Source of the DNA: Mycobacterium avium subsp. avium
GTDB lineage: Bacteria; Actinomycetota; Actinomycetes; Mycobacteriales; Mycobacteriaceae
Assembly: GCF_009741445.1 (NCBI RefSeq)
Contig: NZ_CP046507.1
Coordinates: 2,914,001-2,978,000, forward strand
Direction of reading: 5' to 3'
Length of the DNA: 64,000 nucleotides
Below the pieces are notes generated by a model. The model was given only the letters and a program-made list of their open reading frames with translations. It was not told the DNA's origin and ran no database searches. Shown in pieces: positions 16,357 through 25,020 of this stretch. The position numbers and the translations under genes were made by a program. Numbering within the stretch: the stretch's first letter is position 1; each line of letters opens with the position of its first letter.

Positions 16357-18009
16357 ATGTCCGACACCACAACAGCATTCACGGTACCGGCGGTCGCGAA
16401 GGCCGTCGCGGCCGCGATTCCCGACCGCGAGCTGATCATCCAGGGCGACCGTCGCTACAGCTACCGGCAGGTGATCGAACGGTCGAACCGGCTCGCCGCG
16501 TATCTGCACTCCCAGGGTCTGGGATGCCACACCGAGCGCGAGGCGCTGGCCGGCCACGAGGTGGGCCAGGACCTGCTCGGCCTCTACGCGTACAACGGGA
16601 ACGAATTCGTCGAAGCGCTGCTGGGCGCCCTCGCGGCGCGCGTCGCCCCGTTCAACGTCAACTTCCGCTACGTCAAAAGCGAACTGCACTACCTGCTCGC
16701 GGACTCCGAGGCGACCGCGCTGATCTACCACGCGGCGTTCGCGCCCCGGGTGGCCGAGATCCTGCCCGACCTGCCGCGGCTTCGGGTGCTCATCCAGATC
16801 GCCGACGAGTCGGGCAACGAATTACTCGACGGCGCAGTGGATTACGAGGACGCGCTGGCGTCGGTGTCCGCGGAGCCACCGCCGGTGCGGCACTGTCCGG
16901 ACGACCTGTACGTGCTGTACACCGGCGGCACCACGGGAATGCCCAAGGGCGTGTTGTGGCGTCAGCACGACATCTTCATGACGTCCTTCGGGGGGCGCAA
17001 CCTGATGACCGGCGAGCCCTCGTCGTCGATCGACGAGATCGTGCAGCGCGCCGCGTCGGGGCCGGGAACCAAGCTGATGATCCTGCCGCCGCTGATCCAC
17101 GGCGCGGCCCAGTGGAGCGTGATGACGGCGATCACGACCGGCCAGACGGTCGTCTTCCCCACTGTCGTCGACCATTTGGACGCCGAGGACGTGGTGCGCA
17201 CCATCGAGCGGGAAAAGGTCATGGTGGTGACGGTGGTGGGTGACGCGATGGCGCGCCCGTTGGTCGCGGCCATCGAGAAGGGGATCGCCGACGTGTCGTC
17301 GCTGGCCGTGGTGGCCAACGGCGGCGCGTTGCTGACCCCGTTCGTCAAGCAGCGCTTGATCGAGGTACTGCCGAACGCGGTGGTCGTCGACGGCGTCGGG
17401 TCGTCGGAGACCGGGGCGCAGATGCACCACATGTCGACGCCCGGGGCGGTGGCGACCGGCACCTTCAACGCCGGCCCGGACACCTTCGTGGCGGCCGAGG
17501 ACCTGTCGGCGATCCTGCCGCCCGGGCACGAGGGGATGGGCTGGTTGGCCCAGCGCGGCTATGTCCCGCTCGGGTACAAGGGCGATGCCGCCAAGACCGC
17601 CAAGACCTTTCCGGTCATCGACGGGGTGCGCTACGCGGTGCCGGGCGACCGGGCACGCCACCACGCCGACGGCCATATCGAGCTGCTGGGCCGCGACTCC
17701 GTGTGCATCAATTCCGGCGGCGAGAAGATTTTCGTCGAGGAGGTCGAGACGGCCATCGCGTCGCATCCCGCGGTGGCCGACGTGGTGGTGGCCGGACGGC
17801 CGAGTGAACGGTGGGGCCAGGAAGTCGTCGCGGTGGTCGCGCTGTCCGACGGCGCCGCCGTCGACGCCGGAGAATTGATCGCCCACGCATCGAATTCGCT
17901 GGCGCGCTACAAGCTTCCCAAGGCGATCGTGTTCCGTCCGGTGATCGAGCGCAGCCCGTCGGGCAAGGCCGATTACCGGTGGGCGCGCGAGCAGGCGGTG
18001 GACGGATGA
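16357..18009 (+). CDS. Acyl-CoA ligase (FadD-type, FadD19-like)
   Basis: 550 residues of the ANL superfamily. It converts a carboxylic acid, ATP and CoA to an acyl-CoA. The P-loop YTGGTTGMPKG lies near residue 190, the adenylate-binding GSSETG near 350, GDRARHHADG near 430, and the catalytic Lys in SPSGKADYRWA near the C-terminus. The start ATG 16357 follows GAGAGG; a GTG at 16345 overlaps the previous stop and is possible. It is similar to the ligase at 25848, and both resemble FadD19, which activates branched or sterol side-chain acids. Confidence 0.9.
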   Translation: MSDTTTAFTVPAVAKAVAAAIPDRELIIQGDRRYSYRQVIERSNRLAAYLHSQGLGCHTEREALAGHEVGQDLLGLYAYNGNEFVEALLGALAARVAPFNVNFRYVKSELHYLLADSEATALIYHAAFAPRVAEILPDLPRLRVLIQIADESGNELLDGAVDYEDALASVSAEPPPVRHCPDDLYVLYTGGTTGMPKGVLWRQHDIFMTSFGGRNLMTGEPSSSIDEIVQRAASGPGTKLMILPPLIHGAAQWSVMTAITTGQTVVFPTVVDHLDAEDVVRTIEREKVMVVTVVGDAMARPLVAAIEKGIADVSSLAVVANGGALLTPFVKQRLIEVLPNAVVVDGVGSSETGAQMHHMSTPGAVATGTFNAGPDTFVAAEDLSAILPPGHEGMGWLAQRGYVPLGYKGDAAKTAKTFPVIDGVRYAVPGDRARHHADGHIELLGRDSVCINSGGEKIFVEEVETAIASHPAVADVVVAGRPSERWGQEVVAVVALSDGAAVDAGELIAHASNSLARYKLPKAIVFRPVIERSPSGKADYRWAREQAVDG

Positions 18010-18050
18010 AACCCGCTGGGGCCGAGCGCTTTTAGGCTAGGAGCACACCG

Positions 18051-18893
18051 ATGAAGTACCAAGGGCGGGTCGTGGTGGTCACAGGCGCCGGCTCGGGCAT
18101 CGGCCGGGCGCTGACGCAGGCGCTCACCGCGGGCGGCGCGCATGTCGCGGCGTCCGACATCGACGACAACGGCCTGGCCGAAACCCAGGCGTCGTGCGGG
18201 CCCGGACAGGTCACGCCGTATCGCATCGACGTGGCGGACCGGGATGCGGTGCTGGGCTTCGCCGATGAGGTGCGCCGCAAGCACGGACCCGCCTCGATGG
18301 TGTTCAACAACGCCGGCGTCGACCTGTTCGCCAGCGTGGCCGACATGTCCTGGGAGGACTTCGACTGGCTGATGGGCATCAACGTCGGCGGTGTGGTCAA
18401 CGGGACCAAAGCCTTTCTGCCGCAACTCATCGAAGCCGGCTCCGACCGGCGGCCGTCGCGGTTGGTCAACCTGTCCAGCGCCTTCGGTCTCATCGCGGTC
18501 CCCTACCAAGGGGCCTACAGCACGTCGAAGTTCGCGGTGCGCGGTTTCACGGAGGCCCTGCGCCAGGAGATGATCATCGAACGCCATCCGGTGACGGTGC
18601 ACTGCGTGCACCCCGGAGTCGTGCGTACCAACTTCGGCGCCAACATGCGCACCTCGGACACCGAGGATCCCGACCTGGCCGCCCAGCTCTTCGACCGGGC
18701 GGCGCTCACCACCCCCGCCAGGGCCGCCCGGCTCATCCTGCGCGGCGCCGAGAAGAACCGGGCCCGGATCCTGATCGGGGCCGACGGACGGGCGATGGCG
18801 GCGCTGCCCCGGCTGCTCGGCGTGGCTTATGCGGGCCTGCTGGCGCGTGCCGCGCGGTTGACCGACTCCCGCGCGGCCCACTCCGGACGCTGA
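18051..18893 (+). CDS. Short-chain dehydrogenase/reductase
   Basis: 280 residues. TGAGSGIG at the N-terminus, NNAG, the catalytic Ser in NLSSAFG and YSTSK. The extended C-terminal tail (IADGRAMAALPRLLG-like region) fits the Rv3085-type mycobacterial SDRs, many of which act on fatty alcohols or hydroxy acids. TAGGAG precedes the ATG. It ends the Rieske operon, 41 nt after the ligase stop. Cofactor preference cannot be judged with certainty. Confidence 0.85.
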   Translation: MKYQGRVVVVTGAGSGIGRALTQALTAGGAHVAASDIDDNGLAETQASCGPGQVTPYRIDVADRDAVLGFADEVRRKHGPASMVFNNAGVDLFASVADMSWEDFDWLMGINVGGVVNGTKAFLPQLIEAGSDRRPSRLVNLSSAFGLIAVPYQGAYSTSKFAVRGFTEALRQEMIIERHPVTVHCVHPGVVRTNFGANMRTSDTEDPDLAAQLFDRAALTTPARAARLILRGAEKNRARILIGADGRAMAALPRLLGVAYAGLLARAARLTDSRAAHSGR

Positions 18894-18949
18894 CCACACC
18901 TGCGGCGCCGCAGCCGGTGGCGATCGGGGCATGGCCCCGCCATATTGTC

Positions 18950-18968
18950 TACTGTAATAATTACAGTA
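18950..18968 (+). promoter_or_regulatory. Island palindrome, site 3 (best copy)
   Basis: TACTGTAATAATTACAGTA is a perfect dyad apart from its central base. It lies 54 bp upstream of the P450 start at 19022 and after the stop of the preceding SDR, so it probably controls the P450 / CoA-transferase / thiolase operon. It is the reference against which I scored the other sites. Confidence 0.75.
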
Positions 18969-19021
18969 TGATCTTACGAAGAAGTGTTCGATCGTGCTGA
19001 GATCAAGATGCTGGAGATCAG

Positions 19022-20224
19022 GTGACGACCAACGTTCCCACCGCCGCCGGAGGCGAGACCGTCAGCCTGCGTGACCCCTACCCGTTCTTCGCCCGCAAAC
19101 GCCGCGAGGCCGGCGTGTTCGCCGGCACGGTGATGGACTACTCCAAGACGCCGGAGTCCCTGATGCCCAAGCAGGAATACTCCGCGGTGTCCTTCGACGC
19201 GGTCAACACCGTGTTCCGCGACGGCCGGGTGTTCAGTTCCAAGCCGTACGACAAGACCATCGGGCTGTTCATGGGGCCGACGATCCTGGCGATGGAGGGC
19301 AAGAAGCACCGGGACCACCGCAACCTGGTGTCTGCGGCGTTCAAGTCCAAGGCGCTGGCCCGGTGGGAGCCCACCATCGTGCGCCCGATCTGCAACGCGC
19401 TGATCGACGAGTTCATCGATGCCGGAACCGCCGACCTGGTAAGGCAATTCACCTTCGAGTTCCCCACCCGGGTGATCGCCCGGCTGCTCGGGCTGCCCGA
19501 TGAAGACCTGCCGATGTTCCACACCCGCGCGGTGCAGTTGATCAGCTACCACGTCGACTACGAACGGGCCTTCGAGGCGTCGGCGGCGCTCAAGGACTAC
19601 TTCCTCGAGCAGATCGAACAACGTAAGTCCCAGCCCACCGAGGACATTATCGGCGACCTGGTCACCGCGGAGATCGACGGCGAAAAGCTCAGCGACGAGG
19701 CCATCTACTCGTTCCTGCGGCTGCTGTTGCCGGCCGGGCTGGAAACCACCTACCGGTCGTCGGGAAACCTGCTGTATCTGCTGCTGACCCACCCGGACCA
19801 GTTCGCCGCGCTGCAGGCCGATCGCGAGCTGCTGGCGCCGGCGATCGAGGAGGGGTTGCGCTTCGAGACGCCGCTGACCACCGTGCAGCGGTTCACCACC
19901 GAAGACACCGAACTGCAAGGCGTGCGGATTCCGGCGCGTTCGGTGATCGGCGTGTGCATCGGTTCGGCGAACCGCGACGAGCGGCGCTGGGAGCGTTCCG
20001 AGGAATTCGACATCTTCCGTAAACACGTGCCGCACATCTCCTTCGCCGCCGGCGAGCACACCTGCCTGGGCCTGCATCTGGCGCGGCTGGAGACGCGCGT
20101 CGCGATGGAATGCCTGCTGAATCGGCTGACCAACGTCACCCTGCTCAGCGACGACGACCCGCACATCCACGGTCAGCCGTTTCGGTCTCCGACGGCACTT
20201 CCGGTTACCTTCGACGCCAAGTAG
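19022..20224 (+). CDS. Cytochrome P450, paralogue of the gene at 239
   Basis: 400 residues. I-helix PAGLETT, ExxR region EEGLRFE and heme loop FAAGEHTCLG. It shares long blocks with the P450 at 239-1471, indicating duplication within the island. GTG at 19022 is preceded by GGAG at 19012. Its promoter has the perfect 19-bp palindrome, and it is followed 10 nt later by the CoA-transferase gene. Substrate unknown. Confidence 0.95.
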   Translation: MTTNVPTAAGGETVSLRDPYPFFARKRREAGVFAGTVMDYSKTPESLMPKQEYSAVSFDAVNTVFRDGRVFSSKPYDKTIGLFMGPTILAMEGKKHRDHRNLVSAAFKSKALARWEPTIVRPICNALIDEFIDAGTADLVRQFTFEFPTRVIARLLGLPDEDLPMFHTRAVQLISYHVDYERAFEASAALKDYFLEQIEQRKSQPTEDIIGDLVTAEIDGEKLSDEAIYSFLRLLLPAGLETTYRSSGNLLYLLLTHPDQFAALQADRELLAPAIEEGLRFETPLTTVQRFTTEDTELQGVRIPARSVIGVCIGSANRDERRWERSEEFDIFRKHVPHISFAAGEHTCLGLHLARLETRVAMECLLNRLTNVTLLSDDDPHIHGQPFRSPTALPVTFDAK

Positions 20225-20234
20225 GGTCCCGGGA

Positions 20235-21461
20235 ATGGTGAAGGTAATGCAGGGCTTTCGGGTCCTCGAGGTTGCGCAGTTCACGTTCGTCCCGGCCGCC
20301 GGCGCGATCCTGGCGGACTGGGGAGCCGACGTCATCAAGGTCGAGCACCCGGTGCGCGGCGACACCCAGCGCGGCTTCGTGAACATGGGTGGCATCCAGG
20401 TTGATCCGGAGCGTCACCCGCTGATGGAGCACCCCAACCGGGGCAAGCGCAGCGTCGGGGTCGACGTGTCCACGCCGGGCGGCCAGGAGGTGATCTACGA
20501 ACTGGCCAAGACTTCCGATGTGTTCCTCACCAATTACATGCCCGCGCAGCGTCGCAAGCACAAGTTCGACGTGGAGCACATCCGGGCGGTCAACCCGAAC
20601 ATCGTGTACGCCCGCGGTTCGGCGTACGGGGACAAGGGCGCCGAGCGTGACGTCGGCGGTTACGACGGGACGGCGTTCTGGACGCGCAGCGGGATCGGCT
20701 ACGCGCTGACGCCGGAGGAGTTGGGCGGCGCACTGGGACAAGGCATTCCCGCATTCGGCGATTCCATCGGCGGCATGTTCATCGCCGGCGGGATCTCGGC
20801 GGCGTTGCTGCACCGTGAACGCACCGGCGAGGCCGTCGAGCTCGACGTGTCGCTGCTGAGCACGGCATGGTGGGCGGCGGGCGCCAGCGTGACGCAGGGC
20901 ATGGAGACCGGCGAAGTGATGCGCACCCCGATGCCGGGTGCCGGGGCGCCGTCGGTGAATCCGTTCATGGGCAACTATGAGACTTCCGACGGCGGCACCA
21001 TCAACCTGTGCATCATCAGCCCGACCGGGCTGATCCGCGACACGTTCGAGCACCTCGGCATCCCCGAGGCGGCCGACGATCCCCGGTTCTGTGATGTGCT
21101 GCCGTTGATCCAGAACGCCGACGCGGCCGCCGAGCTGATCGCAAAGGCGTTCGCCGCCAAGCCCTTTGACTATTGGCGCCAGCATCTGAAGACGATGAAG
21201 GGCCAGTGGGCACCGTTCCAGAGCCTGCTCGACCTGATCGACGACGAGCAGGCCATCGCCAACGACATGATCGCCGAGGTCGAACTCGCCGGCGGCGGAA
21301 AGCCTTTCCGCGTGGTGCGCGGTCCGGTGCAGTTCAATCACGAGCCGCTCGCCACGACGAGGGCACCCCAGGCCAGTGAGCACACCGAGCTGGTGCTGAT
21401 GGAGTTGGGGATGGACTGGGACCGCATCGAGGAGCTCAAGAATGCAGGAGCCATTGCGTGA
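20235..21461 (+). CDS. Family III CoA-transferase (CaiB/BaiF type)
   Basis: 408 residues. The N-terminal RVLEVAQFTFVPAAGAILADWGADVIKVE block and the catalytic Asp in AFGDSIGGMF define family III, which moves CoA between acyl groups through an aspartyl-CoA anhydride. Some mycobacterial relatives act as racemases on 2-methylacyl-CoA, so that role is an alternative. It sits between a P450 and a thiolase-like gene. Its stop overlaps the start of a MIRU-like spacer. Confidence 0.9.
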   Translation: MVKVMQGFRVLEVAQFTFVPAAGAILADWGADVIKVEHPVRGDTQRGFVNMGGIQVDPERHPLMEHPNRGKRSVGVDVSTPGGQEVIYELAKTSDVFLTNYMPAQRRKHKFDVEHIRAVNPNIVYARGSAYGDKGAERDVGGYDGTAFWTRSGIGYALTPEELGGALGQGIPAFGDSIGGMFIAGGISAALLHRERTGEAVELDVSLLSTAWWAAGASVTQGMETGEVMRTPMPGAGAPSVNPFMGNYETSDGGTINLCIISPTGLIRDTFEHLGIPEAADDPRFCDVLPLIQNADAAAELIAKAFAAKPFDYWRQHLKTMKGQWAPFQSLLDLIDDEQAIANDMIAEVELAGGGKPFRVVRGPVQFNHEPLATTRAPQASEHTELVLMELGMDWDRIEELKNAGAIA

Positions 21462-21518
21462 GTGCGAGTCGCGCCGCGACGATGCAGAGCGAAGCGATGA
21501 GGAGGAGCGGCGCCAATG
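21459..21518 (+). repeat. MIRU-like intercistronic repeat, copy 1
   Basis: The spacer between the CoA-transferase stop (TGA at 21459-21461) and the thiolase ATG (21516) consists of a MIRU-type sequence: GCGACGATGCAGAGCGAAGC followed by GATGAGGAGGAGCGGCGCCA. Mycobacterial interspersed repetitive units typically occupy such positions, overlapping the stop of one gene and the start of the next and supplying the ribosome site (GAGGAGGAG). A second copy lies at 36079-36135 on the other strand. Confidence 0.75.
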
Positions 21519-22661
21519 AATGACGTCGCCATCATCGGCGTCGGCCTGCACCCGTTCGGCCGCTTCGAGGGCAAGTCCGCGATGGAGATGGCCGTCGACG
21601 CCATCCAGCTCGCGGTGGCCGACGCGGGTGTCGAATGGAAGGACATCCAGGCCGCCACCGGGGGCAGCTGGACGGTGGCCAACCCGGACGCGATCGTCGG
21701 CATGGTGGGGCTTTCGGGCATTCCGTTCACCAACGTGTTCAATGCCTGCGCGACCGCGGCCAGTGCCGCCAAGGCGTGCGCCGACGGGATCCGGCTCGGT
21801 GACTACGACATCGGCATCGCCATCGGCCTGGACAAGCACCCGCGGGGTGCGTTCACCGAGGACCCGGCCCTGGTGGGGATGCCGCGCTGGTATGCCGAGA
21901 ATGGGCAGTACCTCACCACACAGTTCTTCGGCATGAAGGCCAACCGCTACCTGCACCAGCACGGCATCTCGCAGCGGACCCTGGCCAAGGTCGCGGCCAA
22001 GAACTTCCGCAACGGCGCCCGCAACCCGAATGCCTTCCGGCGCAAGCCGATCCCGGAGGATGAGATCCTCAACTCGCCGATGCTGAACTACCCGCTCACC
22101 CAGTACATGTTCTGCGCGCCCGACGAGGGCGCGGCGGCGGTGGTGATGTGCCGGGCCGACATCGCGCACCGGTACAGCGCCAAGCCCGTCTATCTGCGCG
22201 CGGTCGAGGTGCGCACCCGCCGCTACGGCGCCTACGAGGTGAACACCACCTTCGCCCCGGTCGACGAGGATGTGGCGCCCACCGTGTACGCGGCGCGGGC
22301 CGCGTTCGAAAAGGCCGGTGTGGCACCGCAAGACGTCGACGTGATCCAGCTGCAGGACACCGACGCCGGGGCGGAGATCATCCACATGGCGGAGTGCGGG
22401 TTCTGCGCCGACGGCGAGCAGGAGAAGCTGCTCGCCGACGGAGTCACCGAGATCACCGGCGCGATGCCGATCAACACCGACGGCGGGCTGATCGCCAACG
22501 GCGAACCGATCGGCGCGTCCGGCCTGCGCCAAATCCACGAGCTGGTGCGGCAATTGCGTGGCGAAGCCGGCGATCGGCAGGTGGCCGGTGAGCCGCGCGT
22601 CGGGTTCGCTCAGCTCTACGGTGCCCCGGGTACCGCGGCGGCCACCATCCTCACCACCTGA
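21516..22661 (+). CDS. Thiolase-like protein (lipid-transfer / SCP-x thiolase type)
   Basis: 381 residues. The N-terminal IIGVGLHPFGRF and the nucleophile Cys in NVFNACATAASA fit the thiolase-like lipid-transfer group (Ltp3/Ltp4 types), which are retro-aldolases or thiolases in steroid side-chain breakdown. The usual C-terminal GGG and Cys of biosynthetic thiolases are replaced by GFAQLYGAPGTAAATI. In steroid systems such proteins often need a DUF35 partner; none is visible here. Translation probably starts from the MIRU-borne ribosome site. Confidence 0.85.
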   Translation: MNDVAIIGVGLHPFGRFEGKSAMEMAVDAIQLAVADAGVEWKDIQAATGGSWTVANPDAIVGMVGLSGIPFTNVFNACATAASAAKACADGIRLGDYDIGIAIGLDKHPRGAFTEDPALVGMPRWYAENGQYLTTQFFGMKANRYLHQHGISQRTLAKVAAKNFRNGARNPNAFRRKPIPEDEILNSPMLNYPLTQYMFCAPDEGAAAVVMCRADIAHRYSAKPVYLRAVEVRTRRYGAYEVNTTFAPVDEDVAPTVYAARAAFEKAGVAPQDVDVIQLQDTDAGAEIIHMAECGFCADGEQEKLLADGVTEITGAMPINTDGGLIANGEPIGASGLRQIHELVRQLRGEAGDRQVAGEPRVGFAQLYGAPGTAAATILTT

Positions 22662-22665
22662 CCGT

Positions 22666-22727
22666 CGCCGAGCGTGCACCCAGCGCGAAAAAGTGCGCGG
22701 AATTTCGCGGCCAGTGCACGTTCGGCG
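22666..22727. terminator. Long inverted repeat between convergent genes
   Basis: Arms 22666-22690 and 22703-22727 match at about 20 of 25 positions around a 12-nt loop, with perfect blocks CGTGCAC and CGCGAAA. It lies 4 nt after the thiolase stop, in the gap before the opposing dehydrogenase gene. It belongs to the same hairpin type as 9725-9787. Confidence 0.6.
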
Positions 22728-22730
22728 CGC

Positions 22731-22766
22731 AGGAGGCGCGGCAGGAGGCGCGGCAGGAGGCGCGCC
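22731..22766 (+). repeat. 12-bp tandem repeat, three copies
   Basis: AGGAGGCGCGGC occurs at 22731-22742 and 22743-22754, then as AGGAGGCGCGCC at 22755-22766. This is a small VNTR in the convergent gap; it ends 11 bp before the dehydrogenase stop. Confidence 0.75.
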
Positions 22767-22777
22767 GGCACCCGCCG

Positions 22778-23971
22778 TCAGCTGGCGCGCTGGGCCACCG
22801 GCGCGTAGGCCGGCTTGCCCAGGCCGAGCATGTACTGCGCGATCATGTTGCGGAACACCTCGAGGGTGCCGCCGTAGATGCCGACCAGCGGGGCGAACCG
22901 GAAGACGTATTCGGAGGCGCCGTCGTCGGCCGCGCCGTCGGTGCCGACCGGCAGCGCGGACGCCGTGCCCAGGATGTCCATCAGGTCCGGGGAGATGTCG
23001 CGCATCGTCTGGGCGAGGGCGACGCGTCCGTAGATGCTGGGCGCGCTCAGCGCCGCCTCCATCCGCGCGGCGTTGCGGCCCAACCGATACGCGATCGCCG
23101 AATCGTCAATGAGCCTGCGCCCGTGCGGGTCTGGCAGCGTGACCTTGGCCGCGACCTTGTCCAGGGTGTCGGCCATGAACCCGGCCTGGTGCATCATGAT
23201 CGACACGTCCTGCAGCCCGTCCGGGGCCGCCGCCACCGCCCCGTGCTCGACGTTGAGCGGCTCGCGCAACACGGTCCAGCCGGCGTTCACGTCGCCCAGC
23301 CGATACTTGTCGTCGACCCGCACGTCGCTGTAGTAGACGATGTTGGTGCGGTCCCCGTCGACGGTGCGGATGCCCTGGATGTCGATGCCCGGCGAGTCCA
23401 GCGGCACCAGGAACATGGTCAGGCTCTTGTGCTTCGGCGCATCGGGGTCGGTGTTGGTGATCAGGAAAACGTATTGGCAGTTGTGCGCCCCGGTGGTGAA
23501 CATCTTGGAGCCGTTGATGATCCAGCCGTTGCCGTCCCGGACCGCCCTGGTCTTGCAGGTGGCCACATCGGATCCGCCCTCGGGTTCGGTATAGCCCAGG
23601 CACAGCCGCACGTGCCCGCTGAACACGCCGGGCAGCACTTCCCGCTGTAACTCCTCGGACCCGAACTTGGCCACCGAGCGGGCCACCATGGCGGTGGTCC
23701 CCCAGGTCACCCAGGGCACGTGGGCGCGTCGTTTCTCCAGCTCCCAGATGCGACGTTGCACCCGGCTGAAACCGCCCTCGGCCTCGGGCTTCCATTCGCG
23801 TTCCAGATAGCCGGCCGCACCCAACGCCAGGTGCACGCCCTCGTCGAAGTTGTCGCCGGTTTCCCGGTCCCGGCGCCTGACCTCGTCGGTCACATGGGTG
23901 CGCAGGAACTCGCGAGCCTCGTCCAGGAATCGCTGGTCCTCGTCGGACAGCGTGACACGTGAGAAGTCCAC
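22778..23971 (-). CDS. Acyl-CoA dehydrogenase, catalytic partner
   Basis: 397 residues. N-terminal helical domain, then CLGYTEPEGGSDVATCKT for FAD/substrate binding, and a C-terminal IYGGTLEVFRNMIAQ containing a candidate catalytic Glu. The GTG start abuts the stop of the upstream dehydrogenase-like gene, so the two are coupled. This pairing fits the alpha2beta2 acyl-CoA dehydrogenases of steroid catabolism (FadE28-FadE29 type), which act on branched or ring-bearing acyl-CoAs. Last gene of the minus-strand operon from 29554. Confidence 0.9.
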   Translation of the reverse strand: MDFSRVTLSDEDQRFLDEAREFLRTHVTDEVRRRDRETGDNFDEGVHLALGAAGYLEREWKPEAEGGFSRVQRRIWELEKRRAHVPWVTWGTTAMVARSVAKFGSEELQREVLPGVFSGHVRLCLGYTEPEGGSDVATCKTRAVRDGNGWIINGSKMFTTGAHNCQYVFLITNTDPDAPKHKSLTMFLVPLDSPGIDIQGIRTVDGDRTNIVYYSDVRVDDKYRLGDVNAGWTVLREPLNVEHGAVAAAPDGLQDVSIMMHQAGFMADTLDKVAAKVTLPDPHGRRLIDDSAIAYRLGRNAARMEAALSAPSIYGRVALAQTMRDISPDLMDILGTASALPVGTDGAADDGASEYVFRFAPLVGIYGGTLEVFRNMIAQYMLGLGKPAYAPVAQRAS

Positions 23972-25018
23972 CTATGCGCCCTTTCCGCTTTCCCGTGCGG
24001 CGACGAGCTCGCCGATGTACTTCGCGCTGGCCCCGGGATCCCCGCCGGCCAGCGCCCAGCCGCGGGCCCGCACCAGATACGCCGTCGCCGCCGCCTCCGC
24101 CGAAACACCAAGCCCGCCTTGCACATGCACCGCCATGGTGGCCGCCTTCGCCGCTTCCTCGGCCATGAACACGAACGCCGAGGGCGCCAGCTCCGGCCGC
24201 TCGTCGGGCTCGTTGTCCAGGAACCAGGCCGCGCGCCGGGCCAGGTTGCGGCCGCCCTGCACGGTGATCGCGATGTTGGCCAGCGGGTGCGAGATGCCCT
24301 GCAGCGTCGAGATCGGCACCCCCAGCGTGTAGCGGGTCTTGGCGAACTCGGCCGCGATCGTCATGGTCTCCTCCACCAGGCCGACCAGCGCCGCGGCGGT
24401 GAGCACGCGCCACTCGTCAAGTGCGCGTTGATATTCCGCGAGTGCATCCGATCCGCCGGCCAGCACGGTGCGGGTGTCGGCCGCCGCCGGATCCACCCAG
24501 GCCATGGGCAGCCGGCCGATGTTGTCCACCTTCGCGGGGCGGGTGCCGAAGCTCAGCGCGACGACGTCGTCGCCGTCGCGCACGATGATCGCGTCGGCGA
24601 TCGACCCGGTCGGGATGAGCCGGGGCCCCGACAGGCTGTCGTGCTGCGGATCGAACCCCGCGAGCCGCTTGCCGTGAACGACATCGGGTTCCACCGCACC
24701 GAGCCGGGCCAGCAGCCGGGCGGTGCAGACCTGGTCGATCCACGGCACCGGCGCCAGCGACCTGCCGATCTCCTCGGCCACCAACGTCAGGTCGACCAGC
24801 GTCGCCCCGTCGCCGCCGGCGGATTCCGGGACGGCCATGCTCGTTGCGCCCATGGCGCACAACCGCTCCCACAGGTTCTTGTCGAAGCCGGTCTCCTCCG
24901 CGGCGCGTACCGTCTCGATCGGGCAGTGCGTCGTGAAGAAATCGCGGTAGGCCGCCTGCAACGCCTGGTGATCGTCGGTCAGGCTGTAGTCGAGCCTGCG
25001 CAGTTCATAGCGGTCCAT
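23972..25018 (-). CDS. Acyl-CoA dehydrogenase-like partner subunit
   Basis: 348 residues, shorter than typical acyl-CoA dehydrogenases. It has the helical N-terminal domain (WERLCAMGATSMAVPESAGGDGATL) and the C-terminal bundle (MAVHVQGGLGVSAEAAATAYLVRA), but I do not see the catalytic Glu loop found in its neighbour. This matches the beta subunits of heteromeric steroid-type dehydrogenases. A GGAAGG ribosome site precedes the ATG. It probably forms a complex with the product of 22778-23971. Confidence 0.85.
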   Translation of the reverse strand: MDRYELRRLDYSLTDDHQALQAAYRDFFTTHCPIETVRAAEETGFDKNLWERLCAMGATSMAVPESAGGDGATLVDLTLVAEEIGRSLAPVPWIDQVCTARLLARLGAVEPDVVHGKRLAGFDPQHDSLSGPRLIPTGSIADAIIVRDGDDVVALSFGTRPAKVDNIGRLPMAWVDPAAADTRTVLAGGSDALAEYQRALDEWRVLTAAALVGLVEETMTIAAEFAKTRYTLGVPISTLQGISHPLANIAITVQGGRNLARRAAWFLDNEPDERPELAPSAFVFMAEEAAKAATMAVHVQGGLGVSAEAAATAYLVRARGWALAGGDPGASAKYIGELVAARESGKGA

Positions 25019-25020
25019 AC

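Noticed and set aside
18950..18968. KstR or KstR2 operator
   Set aside because: The palindrome lacks the AACACGTT core of KstR and the CAAG/CTTG halves of KstR2.
22731..22766. 12-bp repeats as a CRISPR-like or origin iteron array
   Set aside because: Only three head-to-tail copies without spacers, in a convergent intergenic gap; a plain VNTR.
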